DNA of 64,000 nt. It comes from Symbiodinium natans (Eukaryota > Sar > Dinophyceae > Suessiales > Symbiodiniaceae). Below are positions 44,874 through 54,900 of this stretch, one piece after another. Position 1 is the first letter of the stretch. Every line of letters begins with the position of its first letter. Position numbers and translations under genes: made by a program. The notes under the pieces were generated by a model, which did no database searches, was not told the origin of the DNA, and saw only the letters and a list, made by a program, of their open reading frames with translations. The DNA lies in assembly GCA_905221605.1 (NCBI GenBank), contig CAJNDS010002184.1, positions 396,501 through 460,500 on the forward strand. The letters are read 5' to 3'.

Positions 44874-45162
44874 AGTCGAAATCATGATCGTCGGAAGGAT
44901 CTGCATGGAGAATCACACGACTTCGCATGGCATCGCGCCCTTTTGCCCTGGAATGGCTCATGTTGCAAGAGTCTTTATCTGTCGTGCACAGTACGAGTAT
45001 GCACACAAGTACAGCCTAGCTTAGGCTGGGAAGGTCTTCTTCGAAACCCAATTAATATGCAATCTCTGCCTCGAGGCTCGAAAGGCAACAACGGCAAAAC
45101 CAAGACTCGACAAAAGCAACACGTAGTCGGACAGCACCTGCAGGCGCATTTACTTCTTAACT
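44874..45162 (-). repeat. 3' LTR
   Basis: Matches 55529-55817 at a constant offset of 10655 with no difference seen. The right edge is set where copies diverge (aact|cggg against aact|tgtt). Confidence 0.92.
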
Positions 45163-45177
45163 CGGGTTGTCTATGCT
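45156..45177. repeat. 22-bp repeat spanning the 3' LTR junction
   Basis: cttaactcgggttgtctatg followed by ct occurs here across the LTR edge and again at 51203-51224 inside ORF2. Downstream bases (gttgctg...tctgccg) also match after an 11-bp difference. The purine tract expected next to a 3' LTR is not visible. Confidence 0.85.
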
Positions 45178-45225
45178 TAGATCTTCTAGTTGCTGCTCTG
45201 CCGTCTTTCAAAGGCCTTTCACACC

Positions 45226-48200
45226 TCACACTGTACGAGGCCGAGAAATGTGAATTTCGAGAGGGTGGACAATTCTCCATTCCCCTGTTTGTGCTAGATC
45301 GCGCAAAGCGTCTCTTCTGATGACTCCCTTGTTCAGTCCATCGGCGACCATGTCGCGTGTGTCACACCATCCAATGGCATGAATGATGGACCCCAGAAAC
45401 TCTCGCAACTTCAAGAGATGCAGAAACACAGATTGATCTGTACACTTGGGCTCTTCGCCAATCGCACCGCTCACTACTGATTTGGCATCCAACATGAGAT
45501 ATAGCTTCAGTGCGTTTCTGCCTGTGTCCTGGAGCTGCACCAGTTCCGAAGCAGATTTCACACCCGTTAAGATCTCTGTCATAGCCGAATTTATGATTGA
45601 TGCCAGACCCATAAGATCAAGGGCTGAATGTAGTTCTGCAGCATACGTTGATCTGCAGACTTTCGATTGTTTCTTAGACACACATTCCAAAACCTGCATC
45701 TGATTAATGCCGGTCTCAGGACCGTTGCGGCTCACAAGTGCAATAATGCCGCTTCGTACGGCTGTGTGTTCTTGATCTTCACCCTTGAAGCTCGAATCTG
45801 CGACGGCTACTATGGCCCAAGGTCCTTCTAGCTTCTTGTACACCATGTCCAAGGGACGCACTTTGATGTACTTCAAGACTCGATTAAGGTTTAAAACATC
45901 CAAAACCCTAGGTGACTTCATTTTTCTCTGAAGGGCAGATACAAAAACCGCTATATCGGGTCTGGTCTGCACGACCCAAGAAACTCCGCCAAGAAGCGAA
46001 CGAAACTTATTATGGATCTCTTCGGAAACGATAGACTGCGGGTCTTGAAGTTTTAAATCCTGATCGGCAATCGGCTTTAGTTCTGCGACGTAATGTTGTT
46101 GGGAAAGCCGACGTGAACCATCGGCTTCAAGAGAATGCCTAAGGCCCAAATGCTCAAAATTATCCTTTTCCAATTTTAATTGATCAAAGTGATGCTCCAG
46201 TATCTTGAGCGCACGCTGCACTTGCGCATCCAACCCACTGATCTTGAGATCATCTACGTGAACACTTAAAATCAAAACCAATGCGTTTTTCTCATCATGT
46301 TTTACGAACAGCTGCTCGTCGGCTTTGACCGACTGCAGCCCTATCTCAGTCAGCACTCTGCGCAGCGCTTTTCCCCAGAGTCTGGGGGCATCACGAAGAC
46401 CAAATCCCGGCTTACACATGTCCAAGCACTCAACCTGAGGATCGAAGTCAGACATCCCAGGAAGGGTGCGTAGAAGTTCAAGAGTCCCTGGTGGCAAATC
46501 TAGTTGCACCTGTCTCAAAACAGCATCCTCGCCCGAATCATAAAGCTCCTTAAAGCTTAAACTCCGAAGAAAAGCTTCTGACACATCGGCCGAATAGATG
46601 CTCCATGACATCTGCACGGCCACAGCGATGACGATGCGTTGGCCCCAACGAGTGGTTGTGGCTGCATAACTGCTGACGGATTGAGTATCCTTGAACCCTT
46701 GAACAACCATCCTAGACTTAATTTGTTTAGTGCCCTGAATCTGTTTCCATTTAAGAACCCAACGACTGGACAAGATATTTGTGCACTGGGAACGCGGAGT
46801 GCGAACCCAGGCCTTGTGACTGTGCCAACGTGCAAGCTCCTTCAGCATAGAGGCTCGGCACTCATCTGCATTTGCCAGCGCTTCCTGGCGGGATAGAATG
46901 TTATGGGTTCTTTCGATTACGCAGTCTTCTGTGCCACTGTTAAAGATTAACAGCTCCCCTTTTTCAACCTTAGTCTTAAGACCCACCAAGTATCTACTAC
47001 TTATGTCAGTAAAAGCAATTTCAGGCTTTGATTCTTCTAGTTCGGCAGGATCAAGAACGAAGGCATCTTCGTAAGCTTCATCGCTCAAAACCACTGGAGG
47101 GTGACAAACGTATCGAGCAAACATGCTCTCCACGCTGTCCGCCTGCTCAACCGCATCCTGATCTTCACTGACTGGAGGCGTGTGTATGTCAAAATGTTCA
47201 GTGCGTCTTTGAGGCTGAAATGGTGGGGCATCTTCTATCGTCAGTTGGCGCTGACGTTGCCTGACATGCACCTGTTCAGTGACGTCCTGCAAACTGGGCA
47301 GTGCCGGATCAAAAGGGCCCCCCACATTTGGAATGTCATGCACGACTTGGCGCAACGAAGCAACAGTTTCTGAGTCTGCGCAGAAGTACTGGACAAATGC
47401 TGCATCAGAGAGGCCTGTGATCCTTTGCATGTTTAAATGCTGATTGCCCGGCAGATATGCATGAAACCACACTGACACATTTCCTGGACGCCACCAGAGC
47501 AAGAAGGAATCATCGCAAGCCACAGCTGCAAGCGATGTTGCTGCTGAACCCAGCCTGAAAGATACTACGCCAGTGAGATTTAGCGCGCAAGAACCCACGT
47601 GGAGACCGGCCAGTAAAACCCTAGGGAAACGCTGATTAGCTTCACACGCTATCCACGAATCCTTAGACTTAAACCAACCCAACCGTACTACGTCTCCGCG
47701 AAGATCCTCGGCAGCTTCGCACAGATATGCAACAGGTGAGTGCGATGGAAGTTTTGACAGAAAGCACCAGAAAAGAAGAGCCCGCCTGACATCCTGGGTA
47801 CGGCAAATCATCAACCTGCCTTGCCACTTGATACCGATCTGCCCGTCAAGGATTGACGTCAAATCGGTCACCGTTGCAGGGCCGAACCAGGAGTGAGCGT
47901 CTTTCGTAGTGGCTCTACGGAAAAACTCTACTGCATCCCCCACCTTCAGATCAAGAAGCTCGCCCGGCATCCGAGATTTGCCTCGGTCCGCGCGACGCAG
48001 TTTGTTCTCCGCCGTGGCCTGAACCATAGTATTTATGGCCAATTGACGGACCCGATCGCAATCTCGATCGTCAGGGGAATCACCGGATTCAGCGTTTACT
48101 ACCCCCAACAAAGGTGGTGTTCTCCCGAAAACGGCTTCGAAAGGTGAGGCACCACCCACGGAAAACAAAGCGTTTTTGGCGAAAACCGCTTCTCCTAATA

Positions 48201-51200
48201 GGGACTCAAAAGAAACACGCAATCCCTCAGCCGTCGCCTGTTCGTCAAGAACATGAAGCTGTCGCCTCAATATTGCGTGGTGACGCTCAACTGTGGTTGC
48301 GTGCTGTTCTTTGGCCAAGAGGTGGAGCTTGATGCCCCTAGCTTCGAATAATGCCGCCGCTTCAGGAGATGACAAAGCCCCTTCTTGGTCGGACGTAAGC
48401 TGACTAGGCGGCCCAAAGAGGGCGACCCAGTGGCTCATGATACCTTCAATTATGCAATCAAGATGTTTAGACTCTATCTTACGGGCTACAGTAAAACGCG
48501 TAGTGCGATCGATCATGTGTAGCACGACTTTGTCTTTGTAAAACAGAAGGTCTGTTTGTACCTCTTGATTGAAACGCGTCGTGACCGTCGAGCTGGTTAC
48601 TGCTCGCGGCCCGGGTCTCGACCAATTGCGGCATATGTCACAAGTGTCAACAATTTGTTGCACCAAAACCATGATGTCTTGCGGTACACCCGCCGCCGTT
48701 AGCAAGGTTTTCATTTTCTGCGCCGATGCATGGAACCATCTGATGTGCAACTTACGCAACGCTCGACGCACAACCCCTTCACGCAGGGATCTGAGGTCAA
48801 TTAAGGCACGGCCAAGATCGAACGCAGTCCAACGTTCGGCATCGTCTTCCTCTGCACCTGCTGCTTCAACAGGTCTTGCCTCGCGCGGCGCGGCAACTGC
48901 GGGTCTCATAGGTTCATCGGGACCTGCTGCGACACCCACACCACCTTCTGAGACTTGCGCTGCAGCGTCTCTCCGATGCACAACAGGTGTTGCCGAACTC
49001 GCCCTTGCACGCCTTCTACGCAATGCTTCAGCATCTTCAGCGTGGATTTCACGGCTGCCAACTGATCTCAGAGAAGGTTCACCCAGAGCTGACGTCGGCT
49101 CAGCCGCTGCTGGGACTCTGACGTCCCTAGGGTGTCCTCCCTTGCGTTCTCGCCCCAACCCTTCAGGCATGGTGCGTGCCACATTCCATTGGCAATTTTC
49201 CCCTAAGGAGTGCGTTGCATCACTTCTTGGCCTATTCTTAATGCACCCTGGACACGACCATGTTGAAGGAGTAACGTCTGGAAACTTGCAGTGCTCGGAC
49301 CTGTCATGGGAAGGATGGTCCATTCGCTTATGCCAACGACAACCTGGACATTTGCTCTTTGCGTCGGCCGCATACACATTGGCATTGAAAGCATCGATCC
49401 CACAAGTGAGGCATTCTACTATCCCTCGGGCAAGAAGATCACACATGGCAGCAGGCCACACTTGCACATCCCGGCTCTTCGCAATCGGGCGATCACGATC
49501 GGAATGTCCGACAGAAGAAATGTTCGCGTGACGGATATGCCCTTGACAACGCTTGCTGCGAAAGCGACACACGATCAGCTCGCTGGAGCTTATCAGCCTA
49601 GTGGGCTTCTTGACAGGTAAACCACTTGCCCTTTCTACTAAGCCAACCATACATTGGTCGAACTTGGCCTCATGCACGTGTCGTCCTCGCATGTGCTTTA
49701 GCCATTCAGAGCTTTCAAACATGGAACTGCCAACAGGCTGTTCGGCAACAAAGTGGTTTCCCACTGACATTTGAAAAGCAGCGATCTGAGCGGCAAGCTC
49801 AACAAGGACCTTATCATTTTGGTACCTGTGTTCAAAATTGTCGCGATGTAGTACACGATTTACGTGGCTCAGGCTTCCATAACATCGGCACGGAGGTGCG
49901 ATTACAACTACTTTGGGACGTTTACTTGTAAGATACTGCCATAAGAGTGCCACATCACTTTTCTTCCGCAGGTCAACTCCAACCGTCAGGTCGAAGTTCC
50001 AACCGGTTTTTACACCGTGCTTTTTGCTTAGAATCCAAGTGGTTGTGGCATCGCCACCAAAAATTTCCATTACCTCGACAAAATCATCTTCGCATGGCAG
50101 TTTTGCACTCACGAACTGTTCCATATTGAAGAAACCTCGCGACAATAGCCGTGACATCGGCTTGCACATAGACGAGCCATGCATCCAACGATACTTGCCA
50201 ATGATGAAAGCTTGTAGCTCGGCTTCGAGTTCATCACACGCATCTACCTTCTCGGATTTGGCTCCAAGTAAATGCGGCGTCCAGGCGACGCAATCCGTGT
50301 GCTCCAAAATGCTACTAAGATCATCACCAAGATCATCGCACGATTGTTCCACTATAAATTTCTTGGGCTTGATAATGTGACCAGCTTTCATTTTGGCCTT
50401 GCGTCTCTCAGCCTCTTCTGTGGGAAATGCTGTATTGTTAACGTCCGAAGAAACCGAACGTTCTTCTTTTTGAAGCGCTACGTTGGACGTTCGTCCTCCC
50501 ACGGGAAATTTGAAAGACTTCAGTTGATCAACTTCGTGCTGCTTTAGCATAAGAAACCCTCGGCTGGTGAAACCGGTGATGCTCCAACGGTCACCCCTCC
50601 AAGGCTCAGGGCCATGAAGCTGGCTCGGATCAAAAACCACAAGCTCATCGTAGCAATCGCACACTGTTCCTGGCAAATGCTGATCACCTACTTTGCGATA
50701 TTGTACTATGCTCTCCGTGACTTCGTCGGTCAGCTCTAACCATAAACCTCCCCCTCTGTATTTACCTACGCAGATTATTACATTGGCCGTACCCTTTAGG
50801 TTGTTTACATCCCTATGTACTGCCATGGAGTTATTGTTGTTTACGCTTAGAGATGACCAACGAAGTTGTTTCTCGCGGGAGGTCAGAAAGAAGTTTAAAT
50901 ACCGCACCAACTCTTGATGCCTGACGGTTGCTTTGGTTACTCCAGCAAATCCGCCATGAGCAAAGGCACCGAACGCGTAACAATCGGACTGACCGTTCTC
51001 ATTACACGCTATCTGTCGCGCACCGTGCGTTCTCAGGAAGGGAGTACTGCTTAACAACCGATAGCATGCTTCACTGCTGGCGTCACCCATTTTTCGTAAA
51101 TCTTTAGCCATACATTCAGCCTGCTCAAGTGAACAAGTTTGAAAATGCATACCTTCAGACATGGATGCAGGGACAGCTGCAGAGGTCGCAGCATCTACAA

Positions 51201-51906
51201 GGCTTAACTCGGGTTGTCTATGCTGGTTGCTGTCTGCCGCCTCGTCTAAAAGAAAGTGTCTCTCCTTACCCTGCATTGTGGCAATGGCACTTGACGCCAA
51301 CGCGGACAGCACAGTACTCCACCTCTCTTCCTTGCTGCCAGCTAGCCGTTTGGAATCAACATGCCTTGTTCCTGGCGAGCAATGGCACAGCTTGCTTTGC
51401 ATCTGAAAGCTGGTGGCTAGGCGAACAACGGTGCTGCAAGGCATGTCGTGGCCACTTTCGTATCGGCACCACGCGTGCTCAGTCACACACAAGTTGGATA
51501 GCATTGACTGAACATGACGCATGTTCCACACCTGACTTCGCACATTGGCCTCAACGATAACCATACGCGAGGCAGACCGCTGGGCACTGATGAGCGCGCA
51601 CAAGTGAGATGTTCGAGCGGCGTCCTGCTTATTTCCGGATCCTGCGCATGGCCCTGCCAACCGAACCCACAGGCACATCGGTTGTTCGGTTGACAAGGCC
51701 TGCAGCAAACGATTGCAATGCCCCTTAGAATGCAAATCATGATGTATGTTCTGTGTCCGGAATCCCAACTGCTGCAATAATCTTTGCCTCAAACCATCTT
51801 TATCCGATATCACCCAAGCTAACTTATTGTCTAGATTCAGAACCGGCGCTATCGGATAACGACAATCTGATAAGGGTGGTTCTACTGCAGTGGGAGATTC
51901 GCGCAC
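45226..51906 (-). CDS. pol: Copia ORF2: pol with 2OG-oxygenase-like and methyltransferase-like domains, integrase, RT, RNase H
   Basis: 2226 codons without a stop. About 75-185: a degenerate methyltransferase-like unit (LAGPCAGSGN, VIVEAN, HAWCRY). About 305-450: double-stranded beta-helix-like region with H364-x-D366, distal H431 and R440 (AVHRDVNN; LHGPEPWRGDRWSI), as in 2OG-Fe(II) oxygenases. About 611-795: cytosine-methyltransferase-like (EIFGGDATTTW, IAPPCRCYGS with C673, FVAEQP). About 853-888: Cys/His zinc cluster. Integrase: H1054/H1059/C1089/C1092, then D1119, D1173, E1207. RT: YSADVSEAFL (D1774), PGFGLRDAPRLWG, SVHVDDLK (D1885/D1886; His replaces the usual Tyr). RNase H: D2037, E2091, D2140 and DTRDMVADGLNK. 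Roles: cDNA synthesis and integration; the extra domains may act on DNA or RNA. Confidence 0.9.
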   Translation of the reverse strand: MRESPTAVEPPLSDCRYPIAPVLNLDNKLAWVISDKDGLRQRLLQQLGFRTQNIHHDLHSKGHCNRLLQALSTEQPMCLWVRLAGPCAGSGNKQDAARTSHLCALISAQRSASRMVIVEANVRSQVWNMRHVQSMLSNLCVTEHAWCRYESGHDMPCSTVVRLATSFQMQSKLCHCSPGTRHVDSKRLAGSKEERWSTVLSALASSAIATMQGKERHFLLDEAADSNQHRQPELSLVDAATSAAVPASMSEGMHFQTCSLEQAECMAKDLRKMGDASSEACYRLLSSTPFLRTHGARQIACNENGQSDCYAFGAFAHGGFAGVTKATVRHQELVRYLNFFLTSREKQLRWSSLSVNNNNSMAVHRDVNNLKGTANVIICVGKYRGGGLWLELTDEVTESIVQYRKVGDQHLPGTVCDCYDELVVFDPSQLHGPEPWRGDRWSITGFTSRGFLMLKQHEVDQLKSFKFPVGGRTSNVALQKEERSVSSDVNNTAFPTEEAERRKAKMKAGHIIKPKKFIVEQSCDDLGDDLSSILEHTDCVAWTPHLLGAKSEKVDACDELEAELQAFIIGKYRWMHGSSMCKPMSRLLSRGFFNMEQFVSAKLPCEDDFVEVMEIFGGDATTTWILSKKHGVKTGWNFDLTVGVDLRKKSDVALLWQYLTSKRPKVVVIAPPCRCYGSLSHVNRVLHRDNFEHRYQNDKVLVELAAQIAAFQMSVGNHFVAEQPVGSSMFESSEWLKHMRGRHVHEAKFDQCMVGLVERASGLPVKKPTRLISSSELIVCRFRSKRCQGHIRHANISSVGHSDRDRPIAKSRDVQVWPAAMCDLLARGIVECLTCGIDAFNANVYAADAKSKCPGCRWHKRMDHPSHDRSEHCKFPDVTPSTWSCPGCIKNRPRSDATHSLGENCQWNVARTMPEGLGRERKGGHPRDVRVPAAAEPTSALGEPSLRSVGSREIHAEDAEALRRRRARASSATPVVHRRDAAAQVSEGGVGVAAGPDEPMRPAVAAPREARPVEAAGAEEDDAERWTAFDLGRALIDLRSLREGVVRRALRKLHIRWFHASAQKMKTLLTAAGVPQDIMVLVQQIVDTCDICRNWSRPGPRAVTSSTVTTRFNQEVQTDLLFYKDKVVLHMIDRTTRFTVARKIESKHLDCIIEGIMSHWVALFGPPSQLTSDQEGALSSPEAAALFEARGIKLHLLAKEQHATTVERHHAILRRQLHVLDEQATAEGLRVSFESLLGEAVFAKNALFSVGGASPFEAVFGRTPPLLGVVNAESGDSPDDRDCDRVRQLAINTMVQATAENKLRRADRGKSRMPGELLDLKVGDAVEFFRRATTKDAHSWFGPATVTDLTSILDGQIGIKWQGRLMICRTQDVRRALLFWCFLSKLPSHSPVAYLCEAAEDLRGDVVRLGWFKSKDSWIACEANQRFPRVLLAGLHVGSCALNLTGVVSFRLGSAATSLAAVACDDSFLLWWRPGNVSVWFHAYLPGNQHLNMQRITGLSDAAFVQYFCADSETVASLRQVVHDIPNVGGPFDPALPSLQDVTEQVHVRQRQRQLTIEDAPPFQPQRRTEHFDIHTPPVSEDQDAVEQADSVESMFARYVCHPPVVLSDEAYEDAFVLDPAELEESKPEIAFTDISSRYLVGLKTKVEKGELLIFNSGTEDCVIERTHNILSRQEALANADECRASMLKELARWHSHKAWVRTPRSQCTNILSSRWVLKWKQIQGTKQIKSRMVVQGFKDTQSVSSYAATTTRWGQRIVIAVAVQMSWSIYSADVSEAFLRSLSFKELYDSGEDAVLRQVQLDLPPGTLELLRTLPGMSDFDPQVECLDMCKPGFGLRDAPRLWGKALRRVLTEIGLQSVKADEQLFVKHDEKNALVLILSVHVDDLKISGLDAQVQRALKILEHHFDQLKLEKDNFEHLGLRHSLEADGSRRLSQQHYVAELKPIADQDLKLQDPQSIVSEEIHNKFRSLLGGVSWVVQTRPDIAVFVSALQRKMKSPRVLDVLNLNRVLKYIKVRPLDMVYKKLEGPWAIVAVADSSFKGEDQEHTAVRSGIIALVSRNGPETGINQMQVLECVSKKQSKVCRSTYAAELHSALDLMGLASIINSAMTEILTGVKSASELVQLQDTGRNALKLYLMLDAKSVVSGAIGEEPKCTDQSVFLHLLKLREFLGSIIHAIGWCDTRDMVADGLNKGVIRRDALRDLAQTGEWRIVHPLEIHISRPRTV
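45307..46824 (-). other. Reverse transcriptase and RNase H region in pol
   Basis: ORF2 about 1695-2200. RT motifs KARxV-like SRMVVQGFKD, SADVSEAFL and HVDD; RNase H ADSSF, TYAAELHS, MLDAKS and DMVADGLNK. All carboxylates present. Confidence 0.9.
48082..48759 (-). other. Integrase region in pol
   Basis: ORF2 about 1050-1275: HHCC zinc motif H-x4-H-x29-C-x2-C, then the DDE triad D1119 (VQTDLLFY), D1173 (TSDQEGAL) and E1207 (TTVERHH), with 33 residues between the last two. Confidence 0.88.
49522..50076 (-). other. C5-methyltransferase-like domain in pol
   Basis: ORF2 residues about 611-795. EIFGGDATT resembles motif I, IAPPC (C673) resembles catalytic motif IV, and AEQP stands at the ENV position of motif VI. 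No clear QxRxR motif. A zinc-like CQGH/HAN tail follows. Could be active or a structural derivative. Confidence 0.6.
50557..50994 (-). other. 2OG-Fe(II) oxygenase-like domain in pol
   Basis: ORF2 residues about 305-450. Metal triad candidates H364, D366 and H431 with 2OG-binding candidate R440, nine residues after the distal His, as is typical. The closest family (prolyl hydroxylase, AlkB or TET/JBP type) cannot be decided by eye. Confidence 0.65.
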
Positions 51907-51908
51907 TG

Positions 51909-51942
51909 TCAGCGACGGTTTCGCTGTGGCGACAAGCTGCGT
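51909..51942 (-). promoter_or_regulatory. Gag/pol overlap, -1 frame change
   Basis: The pol frame opens after a TGA at 51943-51945 and overlaps the end of ORF1 by 34 nt; it is the -1 frame. The overlap contains CAGCGAAACCGTCGC; there is no canonical X-XXY-YYZ heptamer, but AAC can slip to AAA. The first in-frame start-like codon is GTG at 51906, and the first ATG is residue 77. Either -1 frameshifting, re-initiation, or a 1-nt change in this copy. Confidence 0.6.
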
Positions 51943-54900
51943 TCACCGCGTCGGCACGACATCTGGAAGTCAAAACCCTTACAGTCACTTGCACTGCTGG
52001 GCGCTGCATCGATGGGAAGGATCAGATGACCACTGTCAGACATTTTCAAGTCGTATGCAACTGTACCTGGGCATCGCTGGATTTCACATCCGGCCGGCCC
52101 TGGCATGATCAACTTGTTGTTGCCAATATCCAGTATGCAGCGAAACGACTTGAGGCTTTTGAGGCCCAACAAAGGTGGCAGATCCGAGTCAGAGATAACT
52201 GGCGCAGTAAAGCTTCCCGGCACAACAGCACCTTCGTCATTGCTCAAACGGACAGCCATGCGCTTGGCCGCAGCGGCACTTTGCGCATTCTTTCCAACGC
52301 CCTCGACACTCAATGGTTTGTTCATGCGTAAGGATTTGGCTTCAACGCCTACAATCTCTTCCATCCTGCTGGCTGTTCGGTCGCCAACCAGATTGTCGTG
52401 TGCACCAGGATCCACTAACAAACCCGGCCTATTGTCCGACAACCGAGTACGCAGATGGTACACATTGCTGTCGCTAGCACCTGCCTGGGGTGAGGCCCAC
52501 TCGACCTCCGCCCTTGACACATCATCGGTCTCCCACCAGGCCATCAGCAGTGAGTTGAGCTGCAACACGGTTCTTTGTCGCTCAAGCTCTTCAGCGCTTG
52601 GACCTGGTTGGCTCGGAGGAGGGTGCTTTGGCACGGGTGCTCCAGGTTGAAGTGTTTCTACTCGAGATCCACTACTGCTCGCAGGTTGTGAGGACACATC
52701 AGCAACACTCCACCTGGGTGTACTATCCGGACCTACATTCGACCGACGCGACTTGTGTGATCGGTTGCTGCTGACCTGTGACACACTTTCAAGTCGGGCG
52801 ATGTCTTCATCCAGCGCAGTCATCATTCTCGAACCTCCTGCCTGAGAAGACATTTCACTGGCCGGTCGAGGAGTACCGACATGATAGTGGAATGCAACTC
52901 CTGGCATGGCACTGGCGACTGCACCAGCATGCCAGGCTTCTGCCTGGGGAGCCACGGCAGAAGCGGTCAAGGCAAGCGCTGCATTTGCCATCTCCGTGGA
53001 ATGCAAAGTACTCACGCCTTTTCCACCGCCTTTGTTCACTACTTGTGGGCATTTTCGCCAGAGATGCTCATCCGAACCGCACTTGCTGCATCGCAGGATC
53101 TGTCCATCTCGGCCTTTCGGATGCTTTCGGGGCATACCCTTGCCAGCTCCCTTGGACCCATGACCTCCCTTACCACCTGCGAAGGCACTTGGTGGAAGGA
53201 ATGCTGCATAACTACGAGCATATGGACCCGTACGTAGCTTGCTGACATTACGACTTGCCCTGAAGTTTGACCTACGATAGCGTCGAGGAGGTTTCCCAGT
53301 AAACCTACGCCAACGACGCCTAGCCAACACATAATCCTGATACAGTTCGTTCTCTCTAGCATTGGCGTCGCTTCTTGCTTCACCATCAACATGAACCACA
53401 TTGTAGCCCCTGATTCCTTCATCTACTGAGCCCGTGTCTGTCTCCGTAGCTGAAGAAAACTCTTCATCCTCAAAGAATGATCCACAGGTATTGCACCTAT
53501 CATCATCGCCTCTAGGGCCATTACTTGAGGCACCCCCAACATATTGACCCATGTCTTCGGCATCACCGGCTGCAGCGCAGGCAGCGCTGGTTGTGGGAAA
53601 CGAGGCTGCCGCCCACGGGTCAAATCCCCCGCCACACGCACCGATCCCTGCATTTAGATCCAACGGCTCCCCAGTTGCATTGCGACTCGAAGTGGCGGAA
53701 TGAAAAGTTGGATAGAAGTGATAGGTGCCAGGATCACCCACGCCAGCTTGCTGACTGGGATGACGAAGATGACCCTCATATATATGGCCTTGCCTACGGA
53801 TTCTTTCGAGAAGGGCAAGCAGCTGTGCTTCATCTTGAGGAAGGTTACCATTTAGAGGCTGTAACAAACGATCCAATTGATCTGCAGTCACACTCAACGC
53901 GCGAAGCAGCAACCAGGCCAGTCCCTGATGATTGAGTCCAAGTCCTCCTCGGACTGCTGCGCGATTTCGAAGCACATCAAAACGAACGAGAAACGCGTCT
54001 ACGTTTTCCTGTGCAAGTCTTTGGAAATTCAAGAAGTCGCTGACAGCTCGCGTTTGCGCCTCGCCATCTAGCGGACTGTATCTGCGGGCTAACGTCTGCA
54101 CTAACAGCATAAGCCCCGTCATGTGCTGGCCTGTCTGAGCGTCAACGACGCCTTGAGCTAGCTGCTCTGGCGGTATTTCCCTCACCAATTCCTTGGCACT
54201 GCCAGTGACTTGCATCGCCGCTATGGCTCCTTGGCGAACAGCCTCTACATCAGTGGCACTCGCCCACAGCACCAAATCACTGATCCAACTGCGCAAGGAA
54301 TAGAAATGGTTTCGTTCTACGGACCATGCCGGTGGAACTTTCAGTGTCGCGGTCCCCACATACGGGGGGCCCGCGTCACCGACATGTGCATGCTGACGCG
54401 GATATTGCTGCCCTTGACCTCTGTTGAACCCCGGACTCATCATTGCTACCCCGAAAACACATACGGCTACCCCGAACCACCGCAACCACAACGCAACCTT
54501 ACTGCTTGCTGCTCGGCGCTTCCGCGTCATTCTTTCACGTTTCCGGCGTCTCTTGCGCTCCTCGCCCTCATGCAAGCGGCGCTTGTGCAAATTCTTGTCA
54601 CTCGGACGCCTAAACATGCTCATGGTCCTTGGCTCGGGAGTTGTTGGTATTGAGGAATTGCCGAAAGAACCACTCCAGTTGCCAGTCCAAGTCTGCAGCT
54701 CCTGACTCGATTTGGCTGCTGGACTTGGGAGTTGACACAGCACGGCATTCAGGCTTGGCATGAGTCTCTCAGGCACATGTAGATTCTTGAAGGCAGTGAT
54801 GTCAGTACCACATCCAAGTCGCATGTTTGCATCACTCGGAGTGACAGAGCCGTCCTTCACTTCAAAAGGTGTCTCCGGCTCACCTGCAAGCGAAGACTCT

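Noticed and set aside
44868-45320. 150-codon plus-strand frame over the 3' LTR, repeated at the 5' LTR
   Set aside because: Antisense to the LTR; recurs only because the LTRs are identical.
48569-49531. 320-codon plus-strand open frame inside the copia element
   Set aside because: It lies antisense to the pol Cys/His and integrase regions, has no family features, and is explained by the GC-rich pol codons.
51753-54653. Several plus-strand frames of 100-190 codons opposite gag
   Set aside because: Antisense shadows of ORF1.
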